Shown here piece by piece: positions 1-9,227 of a stretch of 64,000 nt of DNA (positions are counted from its first letter, which is position 1; every line of letters begins with the position of its first letter). The notes under the pieces were generated by a model. That model was not told the DNA's origin. It saw nothing but the letters and a program-made list of their open reading frames with translations, and ran no database searches. Source of the DNA: Akkermansia muciniphila (GTDB lineage: Bacteria > Verrucomicrobiota > Verrucomicrobiia > Verrucomicrobiales > Akkermansiaceae); contig CAMCIC010000011.1 in the NCBI GenBank assembly GCA_945874895.1, positions 41,535 to 105,534 of the forward strand, in the 5' to 3' direction. Position numbers and translations under genes: made by a program.

Positions 1-729
1 TTTGGTGGCTCGATCTTTGCCGGTGGCAACACCGGAACCGAAGAGACAGCGCGACCGCGTTGTGCGAAGTGCCGTCATCAGTTCATCGAGTCCCACGTGA
101 ATGAGCCCTGGGCGAGTCACGAGCCGAATTACAGCCTTAATGCTGTCGGAAATCATTCGGTCACCCGCCTGAAAAGCCTCGTGGATCCCTTGCTTGGCCA
201 GTACCAATTCTCCCATGCGGTTGTTGTCAAACACGACCAACGCGTTGCTCAGGACTGCCAATTCGTTGAGCGAAGTTTGGGCCTGTTCACGCCGACGTTG
301 TCCCTCAAAAGCGAAGGGCATGGTGGCAAACACAACTACAAATGCGCCTTCTTCGCGAGCGATGCGTGTCACAATCGGAGCGCCGCCCGAGCCAGTGCCG
401 CCGCCTAGACCTAGGCAGAGGAAAATGATCTTGCGCCCTTTGATGGCCATGCGAATTTCCTGCTCGGCTTCCAACGTGACTTTTTTGCCCAGATCCGGAT
501 CTCCACCGGAACCCAGTCCTTTCGTTAGATTGCGACCTAGCTGCACCCGTTCGGCTGCGACTGAACCTGTCAGTGTGCGGAGATCAGCATTCAAGGCCAG
601 CATCTCCGCGCCATCGAGACCATCAAGCGCAACGCGGTCGAGCATGTTCGATCCGGCTCCGCCCAGACCGATGATTTTCACTTGCGAGGACGGAATCGTG
701 TGTTGTGCGTTGCGGGGAAATTCAATCAT
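1..729 (-). CDS. ftsZ: Cell division protein FtsZ (3' part outside window)
   Basis: Tubulin-like GTPase that polymerises into the cytokinetic Z ring at midcell. Reading from the ATG at 729, the first 243 residues are present and the frame stays open to the window edge, so the C-terminal part is missing. Visible are the N-terminal glycine-rich loop GLGGAGSN (residues 21-28) and the tubulin signature GGGTGSG (109-115), followed by APIVTRIAREEGA and the FATMPFAFEG strand typical of FtsZ. The start lies 12 bases after the ftsA stop, last in the order ddl-ftsQ-ftsA-ftsZ, as in classical dcw clusters. The sequence is somewhat divergent (AGSN loop, FLCLGLGGG before the signature) but the family assignment is safe. 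Confidence 0.95.
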   Translation of the reverse strand, partial: MIEFPRNAQHTIPSSQVKIIGLGGAGSNMLDRVALDGLDGAEMLALNADLRTLTGSVAAERVQLGRNLTKGLGSGGDPDLGKKVTLEAEQEIRMAIKGRKIIFLCLGLGGGTGSGGAPIVTRIAREEGAFVVVFATMPFAFEGQRRREQAQTSLNELAVLSNALVVFDNNRMGELVLAKQGIHEAFQAGDRMISDSIKAVIRLVTRPGLIHVGLDELMTALRTTRSRCLFGSGVATGKDRATK

Positions 730-741
730 GAAAAAGGATCG

Positions 742-1950
742 TTAGGATTGGGAACCGAAAGGCCATAGCCAACTGGGGAATCTGCGTTTGCGCATTTTTT
801 CGATATCCGCCAACTGCGCGTAACGAATCAGACCGAGGACGGTGGCAAATTGAGGATCTTGAAAATTCGCCTGCACGCCGCTGATTTCTGATCGTTCTGC
901 GCGATAGACCGACAACCCGAAAACCTGGTGCGCGAGTTTGTCTAAGCCTTGCATCGTGCTGCTGCCGCCCGATAGAATGATGCCCGTGCCGATGCGTTCC
1001 AGCGCACCAGCTGGCAGACGTTTTTTCACCAGTGTGAGAATTTCTAACATCCTTTGGCGAATCACCTCGTTCAGCAATTCACGCTTCACTTCCTGATGCG
1101 TGAAACCTTTTTCATCGTAGGGGATTTTGATGCCGCCGACGGAGCGCGAGAGATCGCCGGAAGCATCTCCTTCGCGGATTTTTAAGGCCTCTGCTTTGGA
1201 AAAAGGCAGCTCTGTGAGCATGTGAATGTCGTTGGTGACATGCTCACCTCCCGCAGCAATGCATCCTGACGCCGCGATGGCGCCTTCGAGATAAAGCGCG
1301 TAGTCTGTCGTTCCGCCACCGATGTCGATCAAGAGCGCGCCGCGTTCACGCTCTGCGCGATGGATGGCATACTGAGCAGTGGCAATGGGTGCGAACACCA
1401 CATCGTCTACTTCCATCTGCAATTCGCGCGCGCATTTGATGCTATTCTGAATCCGGGTGCCTATGCCATAGACAACGTGATAATCGGACTCCAGGGTTTT
1501 GCCAAACAAACCGACGGGGCTGGAGCTGTGCTCGAAACTGTCGACGCGGTAATGTCGGGGAATGGTGTGGAGAATCACATGGTCCTCCCCGATGTTTACG
1601 CCTTTCGCGATTTCCTCGGCTTCACGCAAGTGCTCTGGTCGGATCTGTTTTTCCTTATCGGGCAGCCGATAGGTGCCGGTGTTGTTGACTCCTGTGTAAT
1701 GAGCCCCGGTGACGGACAGAAACACACTGCCGATTTCGACTTCGCTGGATTCCTCGGCCTTGTTGCGTGCGTCCTCCACGCATGCGCGGACGTTGGCGTA
1801 ATCACAGATTTCTCCCTTGCGCACACCAGCGGTTTTCGAGGTGCCGATGCCGAGAATTTTGACCGAGCCATCGGACTTTACTTCACCCACCAGCATGCAG
1901 ACTTTGCTGGTGCCGATTTCGAGAGCGACATGAATTTTGGCGCGTGGCAT
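742..1950 (-). CDS. ftsA: Cell division protein FtsA
   Basis: Actin-like ATPase that tethers FtsZ filaments to the cytoplasmic membrane and recruits later divisome proteins. The 402 residues carry the actin-fold phosphate-1 motif LEIGTSK near residue 10, the phosphate-2 motif LIDIGGGTTDYA near 208, and the adenosine motif IILSGGSS near 335. The C-terminus (KRRFPSWLWPFG) is basic and aromatic, as expected for the amphipathic membrane-targeting helix of FtsA. Length is normal for the family. It lies 28 bases after ftsQ and 12 bases before ftsZ, so co-translation in a dcw operon is likely. Confidence 0.96.
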   Translation of the reverse strand: MPRAKIHVALEIGTSKVCMLVGEVKSDGSVKILGIGTSKTAGVRKGEICDYANVRACVEDARNKAEESSEVEIGSVFLSVTGAHYTGVNNTGTYRLPDKEKQIRPEHLREAEEIAKGVNIGEDHVILHTIPRHYRVDSFEHSSSPVGLFGKTLESDYHVVYGIGTRIQNSIKCARELQMEVDDVVFAPIATAQYAIHRAERERGALLIDIGGGTTDYALYLEGAIAASGCIAAGGEHVTNDIHMLTELPFSKAEALKIREGDASGDLSRSVGGIKIPYDEKGFTHQEVKRELLNEVIRQRMLEILTLVKKRLPAGALERIGTGIILSGGSSTMQGLDKLAHQVFGLSVYRAERSEISGVQANFQDPQFATVLGLIRYAQLADIEKMRKRRFPSWLWPFGSQS

Positions 1951-1978
1951 GGAGGGAAACGAGGCAAATAAGTTCGGG

Positions 1979-2920
1979 TTATGGGCGAGAGATCCCCTGA
2001 GCCGGTCCTTGAGGACGAACGCGCAAGGGCGAGGAGTTTGAAGAACGCAGAATGACGGGAAGATTGCGCTCGGGAATCAAATTGATGCTGGCGATTTGCA
2101 TGCCTTTGTCACTGGCATGTTTCATCGACAACAATAGGTTCTCCAACTGGGTTTGATGGTCTTCAAGTCCGAAAATGGCTTCAACGCCATCACGTGTCCA
2201 AACTTTCATGGCCCATGGTTGGTAAGGTTGGATGCTATCGATCCATATGGCGTCGCTGTTGATGGCGCGTTCTGCCAGAGTCAGCAGCCGCAAGGCGCGT
2301 TTCATGGATTTGGACTCCACCTTTTGCCCTGGGATCAGCAACGGGGCTTCTTCGGCCGTCACAGTGATGACGGGCAGGACCACGGCCTGATCGTATTGGA
2401 GTGGAGGGCACGGATAAAGATACCCATCACGATCCACCAGATAGCCATTCTCCCGCGATCGGGCCTGCATGTTGTTGGCTCGGCATTCCACCCACGCGTG
2501 AGGTTGGCGAACGGTAAGATCGATATGGATCGTGCCGGGCATCTCGCGGCACACTACGGCGGATGTCACTTCGGGACGTGCCTTCAAGCGTTCCTCGACC
2601 TCGCTCACGGGAATGTGGAAAATACTCTCGTTCAGGGGAATTTGAGCAATGGAGACAATGTCGGATTCATTGAAAGCGTTGTTTGGAGAAAGTTGAATGA
2701 CCCGCAATTCATATTTCGGGTTATTGAGAACGGTCTCTTGGAAAAAATTCCAAATACACCATCCTGAACCGAAGACCACACCAGCCACCATGCTCCACTT
2801 CAGAAGGCGAACGAGCCATCTTAGGGTCTCAAACCATACAATCCGCGGAGTGTAAATGCGCGCTTGCAGCACCTTTGAGCGGCTTTTGGGCACAAATTTG
2901 CTTGTTTTACGGCGCGGCAT
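1979..2920 (-). CDS. ftsQ: Cell division protein FtsQ (POTRA domain)
   Basis: Bitopic inner-membrane divisome protein that bridges the early cytoplasmic ring and the late septal peptidoglycan enzymes. The 313-residue product has a basic cytoplasmic N-terminus, one hydrophobic segment at about residues 36-60, and then a POTRA-type domain (from YELRVIQLSP through the LKARPEVTSAVV helix-strand unit) followed by the FtsQ beta domain ending in a Pro/Ser-rich tail. Identity rests on this architecture plus the position between ddl and ftsA; sequence conservation in this family is always low. It starts only two bases after the ddl stop codon, so it belongs to the same operon. Confidence 0.9.
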   Translation of the reverse strand: MPRRKTSKFVPKSRSKVLQARIYTPRIVWFETLRWLVRLLKWSMVAGVVFGSGWCIWNFFQETVLNNPKYELRVIQLSPNNAFNESDIVSIAQIPLNESIFHIPVSEVEERLKARPEVTSAVVCREMPGTIHIDLTVRQPHAWVECRANNMQARSRENGYLVDRDGYLYPCPPLQYDQAVVLPVITVTAEEAPLLIPGQKVESKSMKRALRLLTLAERAINSDAIWIDSIQPYQPWAMKVWTRDGVEAIFGLEDHQTQLENLLLSMKHASDKGMQIASINLIPERNLPVILRSSNSSPLRVRPQGPAQGISRP

Positions 2921-2922
2921 CG

Positions 2923-3840
2923 TTACGAACGTAACTTTACCGAAATATCAGCAATCCGTAAACATAAATCCCCAAAAACAATCCCTGCCGCCGCAGCTGC
3001 TTTGGGGAGCAAACTGGTCTCCGTCATGCCGGGAATGGTGTTGGCTTCCAGGACATAGGGGTGGTTGTTTTGATCCAGCAATACATCCACACGCGAGTAA
3101 ACCTCGATTCCCAGAGCGTGGTGCGCCTCTACGGCTGCTTTTTGCACGGCCAAAGTGGTGGCTTCGTCTAGATCCGCTGGGCAGTAGTAGTCGCTTCCAT
3201 CCCCGCCATTCATCCAGGGATACTTGTTGCTCATGTCATAGAATCCGCTACGCGGCGCGATGTGCACGATGGGCAGGGCTTCACCGTCGAGCACGCCCAC
3301 AGTGAGTTCTTTACCCGCAATGTATTGTTCCACCAGAATGTCATTGCCATATTTGGCCGCGTCTTCCATGGCGGACATGGCTTCCTCCTCACGCAACACG
3401 ATGTGCACTCCTACACTCGATCCCTCACGTGGTGGTTTCACCACAAATGGTAGGGGCATGTGAGGGAGTCTTACACCTTGGCTTACATCGACGATTTCCG
3501 CGGCAGGCGTGGGAACGTTTGCGCCGATGAATTTCTCTTTGGCCAGATTTTTGTCGAACGCCACACGACTGCTTGCCACTCCAGCTCCCGTGTAAGGGAT
3601 GCCGCGTTTTTCTAACAGGTCTTGCAAGGTGCCGTCTTCGCCGAAGGTGCCGTGAATCACGTTAAAACAAAGCCCCGTTCCTTCTGGTAGCGAAAAATCA
3701 GATCCTGTCACATCTACGGCTTCCGCGCGGAAACCCTTGTCCTGCAAGGCTTTGACGACGGCTGCGCCCGATGCGAGCGAAACCTTGCGCTCCGATCCTG
3801 GGCCACCCATTAGTACGGCGATGATAGTATTTTGATCCAT
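2923..3840 (-). CDS. ddl: D-alanine--D-alanine ligase
   Basis: ATP-grasp enzyme of the cytoplasm that joins two D-alanines to give the terminal dipeptide of the peptidoglycan precursor. The 305 residues show the N-terminal GGPGSERKVSLASG motif, FNVIHGTFGEDGTLQ (substrate-binding region), the ATP-grasp segment PFVVKPPREGSSVGV, and the C-terminal EANTIPGMTETSLLPKAA motif that supplies the metal ligands. Length matches the DdlB type. It is the first gene of the visible dcw operon; an 82-base gap separates it from ppk upstream on the same strand. Alanine racemase, which supplies its substrate, is at 27.8 kb in the same window. Confidence 0.96.
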   Translation of the reverse strand: MDQNTIIAVLMGGPGSERKVSLASGAAVVKALQDKGFRAEAVDVTGSDFSLPEGTGLCFNVIHGTFGEDGTLQDLLEKRGIPYTGAGVASSRVAFDKNLAKEKFIGANVPTPAAEIVDVSQGVRLPHMPLPFVVKPPREGSSVGVHIVLREEEAMSAMEDAAKYGNDILVEQYIAGKELTVGVLDGEALPIVHIAPRSGFYDMSNKYPWMNGGDGSDYYCPADLDEATTLAVQKAAVEAHHALGIEVYSRVDVLLDQNNHPYVLEANTIPGMTETSLLPKAAAAAGIVFGDLCLRIADISVKLRS

Positions 3841-3922
3841 GTGTTCCGCGTTTGTTTCGCGGCGCGAGATTACCGCGTTGGCAGGATGTGAGCGAGGAAA
3901 ATTTGTCGATGCGGGGCATCGC

Positions 3923-6079
3923 TCATGAGCTCGGCGTGTGCGGTTCGAACGTGAGGGATCGTTCGTGCTCGCGCGCTTTCGCTAGACGTTTTGCCTCACG
4001 GAAAAAATGCAATTGCGCGCGGAAAGGCTTCTCTCCCTTGATGGGCATGACCGGCGAGGAAAGCCCAGTCGGTAGTATCAAATGCGCGTTGCTATTGTCG
4101 TTGAAACAGTTTTTCAAAATGCCGATCAAACGACGCTTCAAGGTGGCGTCCTCGATGGGAATCATGAGCTCGATGCGGCGATCGAGATTGCGTGACATCC
4201 AGTCTGCCGAGGCGATGAACACGGCATTTTGTCCACCCTGATGAAAAGCGAAGATCCGCGCGTGTTCGAGATAGCGATCGATGATCGATACGACGCGAAT
4301 GTTCTTCGAATATTTTTTGTCGTTTGGTTTGAGGCAGCAAACGCCGCGAATGTTGAGGGAGATTTCCACGCCAGCCTGCGATGCTTTGTAAAGCGCTTGT
4401 ATGATATCGGGATCTTGCAACGAATTCACTTTCGCCATGATCCACGCAGGCTCGCCGAGTTTGGCGCGATCTGCCTCCGAGGCGATCAGTTCTAACAGAC
4501 GCGGCTTCATTTGGGTGGGAGCCGGAATCAAATGTCGGAAACGCAGAAGCTTGGAGCGACCGGTGAGAGCATTGAAAAACAAGGAAGCGTCGTGTCCGTA
4601 ATCCGGCCTGCAAGTGAGGTAGGAGATATCCGTGTAAAGTTTGGCCGTGGTCTCATTGTAGTTGCCCGTTCCCAGATGGACATATCGACGCAGGGATCCC
4701 TCTTCACGACGCACGACCAGACAGATCTTGGCGTGGGTTTTGAGCCCCTTGACGCCATACACGATGGTCACTCCGGCATTTTGCAACTCATCCGCACGCA
4801 TCAGATTGCGAGCTTCGTCGAAGCGGGCTTTGAGCTCTACCAGCACAGTCACCTGCTTGCCGTTTTGCGCTGCAAGGATCAGTGCGTCAATGATGCGAGA
4901 TTTTTTTGCCGTTCGATAGAGCACTTGCTTGATCGCCAGCACGTTCGGATCCACAGCCGCCTCTTCTAATAAACGCAGGACTGGATCGAACGATTGATAG
5001 GGATGAAAGAGAAGCAGATCTTTTTGCGATATGGCATCGAACATTGATGCGCCGGGAGCGATATCGGGTGAGTGCTGGGGTTGCCAGTCTTCATCACGCA
5101 GCGCGTGGAATCCGGGGAGAAAGGCAAGATCCATCAGGCTCGCCAGCCCCACAGGACCGCGCGGTATGGTGTAAATTTCCTCCTTGCCGGCTCCGGTTGC
5201 ACTGCGAATGACGGCGATCAACTCGCGCGGACAGGAAATGGGAACCTCCACGCGCACAGTATCGGCAAAACGCCGTGCCGTCAGCACCTCTTCCATTTCA
5301 TCAGCCAAGTCATGGGTGTTATCATCATCCACCGCAATGTCGCCGTTACGCGTGATGCGGAATACGCCTGTGGATGTCACGGTTTCTCCAGGGAACAAGG
5401 AAGATGCTTGCAGGGCCACCAGATCTTCTAACAGAATAAATGTGGTGGGACTGTTGGTGAGAGGGATTCTTCGCCCTAACGATTCCGGCAGCGGAATGAA
5501 GGCGAAGCGTTTCTCATGGGTCTCGGGATTCTGTATGCGGCAGGCGAGTATGGGCGTCAAGGCCGGCAAGGTCAGCGTGTCCTGACTGGGATCATAGGAG
5601 AGCGGAGTCAATACCGGCATGATGGCATGCTCGTAGGTGGCACGCAGGGAGGTTTTTTCGGATTCGCTCAAACGTGCGGGATCGAGAAAATGGATCTCAT
5701 GCTTTGCCAACAAAGGCATCAGAACTCCATGAAGAAGATGATATTGATCATCGACAAACTGCAGGATTCGCTTGCGTAGGAGTTCAAGCTGCCGTCTCGG
5801 AGTATGTCCACTGGCATCAGGGTTTTTGCGGCCCGCTCGCTGGAGCAACATCAGCCCGCCGATGCGCACTTGGAAAAATTCATCGAGATTCGATGCGGTG
5901 ATGGCTAGAAATTTCACTCGCTCTAACAGTGGTAGATCCGAACGCTGAGCCTGATGCAGAACGCGTTGGTTGAACTCGATCCAAGAGAGTTCACGATTGA
6001 GGAAGGGCGTGACCATGAGCGCGTATGCTAGAAGCAAATTGCGGCTTTGCCAAGCATCCATGAGTGAAATTGTCGCCAT
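3923..6079 (-). CDS. ppk1: Polyphosphate kinase 1
   Basis: Reversibly transfers the gamma phosphate of ATP to inorganic polyphosphate through a phospho-histidine intermediate. The 718 residues carry the N-terminal FLNRELSWIEFNQRVL motif, the phospholipase-D-like catalytic halves with GLKTHAKICLV (His about 449, equivalent to the autophosphorylated His), HLGTGNYNETTAKLYTDI, and the second catalytic histidine in RYLEHARIFAFHQGG (His about 606). Length agrees with PPK1. The start is uncertain: the conserved N-terminal motif begins only four residues after an in-frame ATG at 6016, so the true protein may begin there. Context (phosphate regulators at 23.5-27 kb) fits a role in phosphate storage, but they are not adjacent. 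Confidence 0.95.
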   Translation of the reverse strand: MATISLMDAWQSRNLLLAYALMVTPFLNRELSWIEFNQRVLHQAQRSDLPLLERVKFLAITASNLDEFFQVRIGGLMLLQRAGRKNPDASGHTPRRQLELLRKRILQFVDDQYHLLHGVLMPLLAKHEIHFLDPARLSESEKTSLRATYEHAIMPVLTPLSYDPSQDTLTLPALTPILACRIQNPETHEKRFAFIPLPESLGRRIPLTNSPTTFILLEDLVALQASSLFPGETVTSTGVFRITRNGDIAVDDDNTHDLADEMEEVLTARRFADTVRVEVPISCPRELIAVIRSATGAGKEEIYTIPRGPVGLASLMDLAFLPGFHALRDEDWQPQHSPDIAPGASMFDAISQKDLLLFHPYQSFDPVLRLLEEAAVDPNVLAIKQVLYRTAKKSRIIDALILAAQNGKQVTVLVELKARFDEARNLMRADELQNAGVTIVYGVKGLKTHAKICLVVRREEGSLRRYVHLGTGNYNETTAKLYTDISYLTCRPDYGHDASLFFNALTGRSKLLRFRHLIPAPTQMKPRLLELIASEADRAKLGEPAWIMAKVNSLQDPDIIQALYKASQAGVEISLNIRGVCCLKPNDKKYSKNIRVVSIIDRYLEHARIFAFHQGGQNAVFIASADWMSRNLDRRIELMIPIEDATLKRRLIGILKNCFNDNSNAHLILPTGLSSPVMPIKGEKPFRAQLHFFREAKRLAKAREHERSLTFEPHTPSS

Positions 6080-6112
6080 CTCTCATGGCCTGCAGCTGGG
6101 AATCTGGGGGGA

Positions 6113-8404
6113 TCATTTCCACCAGTTTCGGTCTTTGGCTCCGGTAAGCGTTAGAGTCTTTTTATGGGCCTGAAGCACCAGCGGGTAGACGGCGTTGAGT
6201 AGATCGTCCTCGCCCATGTAGGGCGCACCCATGTGGGGTGTGGTGAAATGAAGGCCATAGCCTGGCTCCCAAGCGAGTGAGAAAGACCATGCGTATTGGC
6301 GCAAAACAGTGCCGAAGGCCTGCGGGCGAGCGAGATGGAGGCCGAGCAAGCCCCAGCCAGCGCCGGGTTCGCCATAAGCATGGGTATTGCGCAGCCACGG
6401 GTGGTTTTTTTCCATGAAAGCGGTCATCGCATCGCGCATATCGGTCCGTTGTCCACGCAGTTGGCAGGCGATGGCAAACAATCCCGAGCGCGACCAGAAT
6501 TCTTCCGTGTCTTTGTAGGAGCGATTGTAGCCGAGTGCGCCATGACCTCCTTCTTTGGGATCGGACCATGCCATTTCCATGTAGGGCATGAGCATTTCAA
6601 AAAGGGCCGATTTCATGCCACAGCGCTGGGCAAGAGCTTCGAACACGAGCAAGTGACAAGCCGGTGCTACGAGGGCTTTTTGCCCATATGGCAAGCCGTC
6701 AGGTCCGTGGCCCAAGGCGGGTACGTCCCAAGCGGATTGGTGTTTTCCGTTGAAAGCCCAATCGCGCAGGGCATCGAGATGGGGTAATACGCGTTCATCT
6801 CCGGTGGCAAGATACCATTCGCTGTAAAGGATGCAGGCATAGGCTCCGCTCCAGAATCCGAGATTGCCGTAGTTCTCGGGTTTCGGATATTTCGCCAAAG
6901 ACCAATCGACGGCACGTTTGACATTTTCTCTATAGGTGGCTTCGCGCGTGGCCATCAGAGCCAGTGCCGACCAGCAGGTGCGAATGATGTCGTTGGACCA
7001 TGAGCCATTCGCGAGTTGTTTGGTCTTGGCATAATGCAGCATGTCCTTGAGTAGGGCGGATGCCTCGGGATCTGTTGCTGGATCCATGGTGGTGAACGGG
7101 CGGCTACGCGGCAGCTTGAGAGGAATGGAGGTTTCCTTGCCATTGCGCCACACCCCCAGCACCAGTTCGGATTTTTTTGCCCGCAGAGCTGCCTCAGTGG
7201 CTCGCCCCAGCATGGCTTCATGGCTGTAACTCAGCCATTCCCAGCCAGGATTCAGATCATTTTCGGACAGAGGAATTCCCGAGACGGAGAGGATGGCATC
7301 TCCTGCGACCAGTCCCGCTGCGGCGGCGGGTGAGTCGGGTCGCACATTCATGATGGTGAGAACTTTTTGCTGGTGTTCCGTCAGCGCATCAAAACCCAGT
7401 AAGCCCGCCCCAAGTTTGTCAGGACCTAGACCGCCATTGGACCGGCCGTAGAGTTTGGCACTGGGCGCAGTGTGGATTCGTGCAAGATCGATGCCCCCAA
7501 CAATGGCTGTGGCTCCCTTGTTGCGAATGCGAAGGACGAAGCGTTTTTCGATCAACTTTTCGAGAAGCTCGGAAGGTATTTCCATGGTCACGCGATGCGG
7601 AGCGGGACTGGCCTTTTCCAGAGGCAAAGGCCAAGGAATCCCCAGTGGTGTGAGTTCCGCGCAGGCACCAAAACCACCGCCTGTGATGTCACTCAAGATC
7701 GTCATGCGAATCGCCTCCACCGCGGTTTTTTCCGCAAAGAGAATTTCCAGCGGAGTGGTTTCCTTGCCCTTGGCCACCGCGCCGGCAGAAGCTTCGCGCC
7801 ATTGACCTTTAGCGCGATACTCCAAACGATACTCCCTCGCGTTGCCATTGCCAAATCCCTCGCGTGGAGTGTAGCGAATGCCCGTCAGCCATTGGGTTTT
7901 ACCAAATTCCACACCAATGGTATGAGGACCATCGACTTTTCCTCCCGCATAACGCGAGTGCCATATCGTTTTGGGATTGCCATCGAAAGCCAGCTTCGCC
8001 TCTCCACCTGGTTGTTCTGAGGAATACAACATGGCCCACTGGGCACGGGGGGCCGCGACATTCAATCGTTTGGTGGATGTTGCAAAGACGCCTCCTGTCG
8101 CAGGGTCAACGGCTTCCCAGATGATTTCCGCCCATCCTCCTGCCGCCCCAGTGCCATAGAGATCTGTGGACGCCATCAGGCGCCATGAGCCTCCCGCGGC
8201 TTTTTCCTTATCGCCCAATTCAGGAATAAGCACTGGCAGCGTTCGGCTTGTCCCTGCTGCCAAGGGATATCCGGCACCTCCTGGCAGCGGCCAGATTCCT
8301 TGGTCGTCCATCGGCCAAGACAAAGCGGGCAAGGGATGGGCATGGGATAGGGATGTAGCCAATCCTAGTACAAATAAGCAGCGCATGCTCCATAAACGTC
8401 TCAT
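6113..8404 (-). CDS. Secreted DUF6288-type protein with discoidin-like and PDZ domains
   Basis: A 763-residue exported protein of unknown function. It has a signal peptide (RCLFVLGLATSLSHA), then at about residues 125-255 a region resembling an F5/8 type C (discoidin) carbohydrate-binding fold (LAFDGNPKTIWHSRY, later YRLEYRAKGQWREA), a PDZ-like unit at about 335-420 (VRPDSPAAAAGLVAGDAILSV), and a C-terminal helical region of about 330 residues (HYAKTKQLANGSWSND, GHGALGYNRSYKDTEEFWSR) that looks like an alpha/alpha toroid. This domain order matches proteins annotated DUF6288 in Verrucomicrobiota and Planctomycetota. No catalytic residues can be named. It ends 33 bases before ppk1, so they may share a transcript. 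A role in polysaccharide binding or processing is only an inference. Confidence 0.8.
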   Translation of the reverse strand: MRRLWSMRCLFVLGLATSLSHAHPLPALSWPMDDQGIWPLPGGAGYPLAAGTSRTLPVLIPELGDKEKAAGGSWRLMASTDLYGTGAAGGWAEIIWEAVDPATGGVFATSTKRLNVAAPRAQWAMLYSSEQPGGEAKLAFDGNPKTIWHSRYAGGKVDGPHTIGVEFGKTQWLTGIRYTPREGFGNGNAREYRLEYRAKGQWREASAGAVAKGKETTPLEILFAEKTAVEAIRMTILSDITGGGFGACAELTPLGIPWPLPLEKASPAPHRVTMEIPSELLEKLIEKRFVLRIRNKGATAIVGGIDLARIHTAPSAKLYGRSNGGLGPDKLGAGLLGFDALTEHQQKVLTIMNVRPDSPAAAAGLVAGDAILSVSGIPLSENDLNPGWEWLSYSHEAMLGRATEAALRAKKSELVLGVWRNGKETSIPLKLPRSRPFTTMDPATDPEASALLKDMLHYAKTKQLANGSWSNDIIRTCWSALALMATREATYRENVKRAVDWSLAKYPKPENYGNLGFWSGAYACILYSEWYLATGDERVLPHLDALRDWAFNGKHQSAWDVPALGHGPDGLPYGQKALVAPACHLLVFEALAQRCGMKSALFEMLMPYMEMAWSDPKEGGHGALGYNRSYKDTEEFWSRSGLFAIACQLRGQRTDMRDAMTAFMEKNHPWLRNTHAYGEPGAGWGLLGLHLARPQAFGTVLRQYAWSFSLAWEPGYGLHFTTPHMGAPYMGEDDLLNAVYPLVLQAHKKTLTLTGAKDRNWWK

Positions 8405-8435
8405 GATTCATCGATGTTTCGGCGACCGCAAAAAA

Positions 8436-8999
8436 TCATGGTTTCCACGAAACCGCGCACTGCTGGATCTGTCCATTCCGGTCAGCGAATTTGACAAATC
8501 CATGTTCCCTCCCGTATTCATGAACCATTTTGGTGACTTTCACGTCGTAACAGCAGTATTCCGCGATTTTGAGTAACGGCTCAGGTTGGCCCGTGCGTTT
8601 GTGTTCCTGCCACCACTTCAGTGCATCCAGACCGTCCGCCGTTTTCCCTGTACCTAAGGAAGCCGAAGCGATGGAGTCCAATTTCAGGCGATGTCCGAGA
8701 GTGTGCTCGATATCCACCAACATGTCGAGATTGCGAGTTTGCTCGATGATGTCGAATACCGAATAGGATTGCAAAACACCATAATCAAAGCCGATGTGAT
8801 TGAATCCCACCACCAAATCGGCGCGCGTCAGTTCCTGCACCAGCGCCTGCATCTCACTTTCGGGATAAATCGTGTATTCGCCGCGATCTGTGGAATAGGT
8901 GACCGCCACGGAAACCCCCATTTTGTGTTTTTGTGAAAATCCACCTACGTCACTGAAGCTGCGTTGGGTTTCGAGGTCAAAATACACAATGTTCGGCAT
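8436..8999 (-). CDS. Ribonuclease H-like DEDD 3'-5' exonuclease domain protein
   Basis: Small (187-residue) nuclease-fold protein. The DEDDy exonuclease motifs are visible: Exo I YFDLETQ near residue 5, Exo II GFNHIGFDYGVL near 85, and Exo III with tyrosine and aspartate in EYCCYDVKVTKMVHEYG near 155. This corresponds to the RNase_H_2/YprB-type domain, which in larger proteins is fused to helicases; here it stands alone. The start at 8999 is chosen because the catalytic strand begins two residues later; a frame extension to 9035 adds only unrelated residues. Substrate is not predictable. It lies 31 bases upstream of the DUF6288 gene on the same strand and is divergent from the GT2 operon. Confidence 0.82.
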   Translation of the reverse strand: MPNIVYFDLETQRSFSDVGGFSQKHKMGVSVAVTYSTDRGEYTIYPESEMQALVQELTRADLVVGFNHIGFDYGVLQSYSVFDIIEQTRNLDMLVDIEHTLGHRLKLDSIASASLGTGKTADGLDALKWWQEHKRTGQPEPLLKIAEYCCYDVKVTKMVHEYGREHGFVKFADRNGQIQQCAVSWKP

Positions 9000-9227
9000 G
9001 CGGAGACATCGTATCCATGCCACTGCCTCGCGCAAGGCGGAACCTACAAATGGGAAAAATCATGCGCTGACCATCTTGAGCCTTGACACGAACGAGCACA
9101 TTGTTTTGGCTGTGGCCGGGCTGGGATGAGAGATGTGACTGGTACGTATGGGAACCTTGCCCGGCGTGCTCCAGGCTTTCCCGTTGAAACATTTTTCATT
9201 CCGCAGGCGTAACTACCGCATTCGTTC

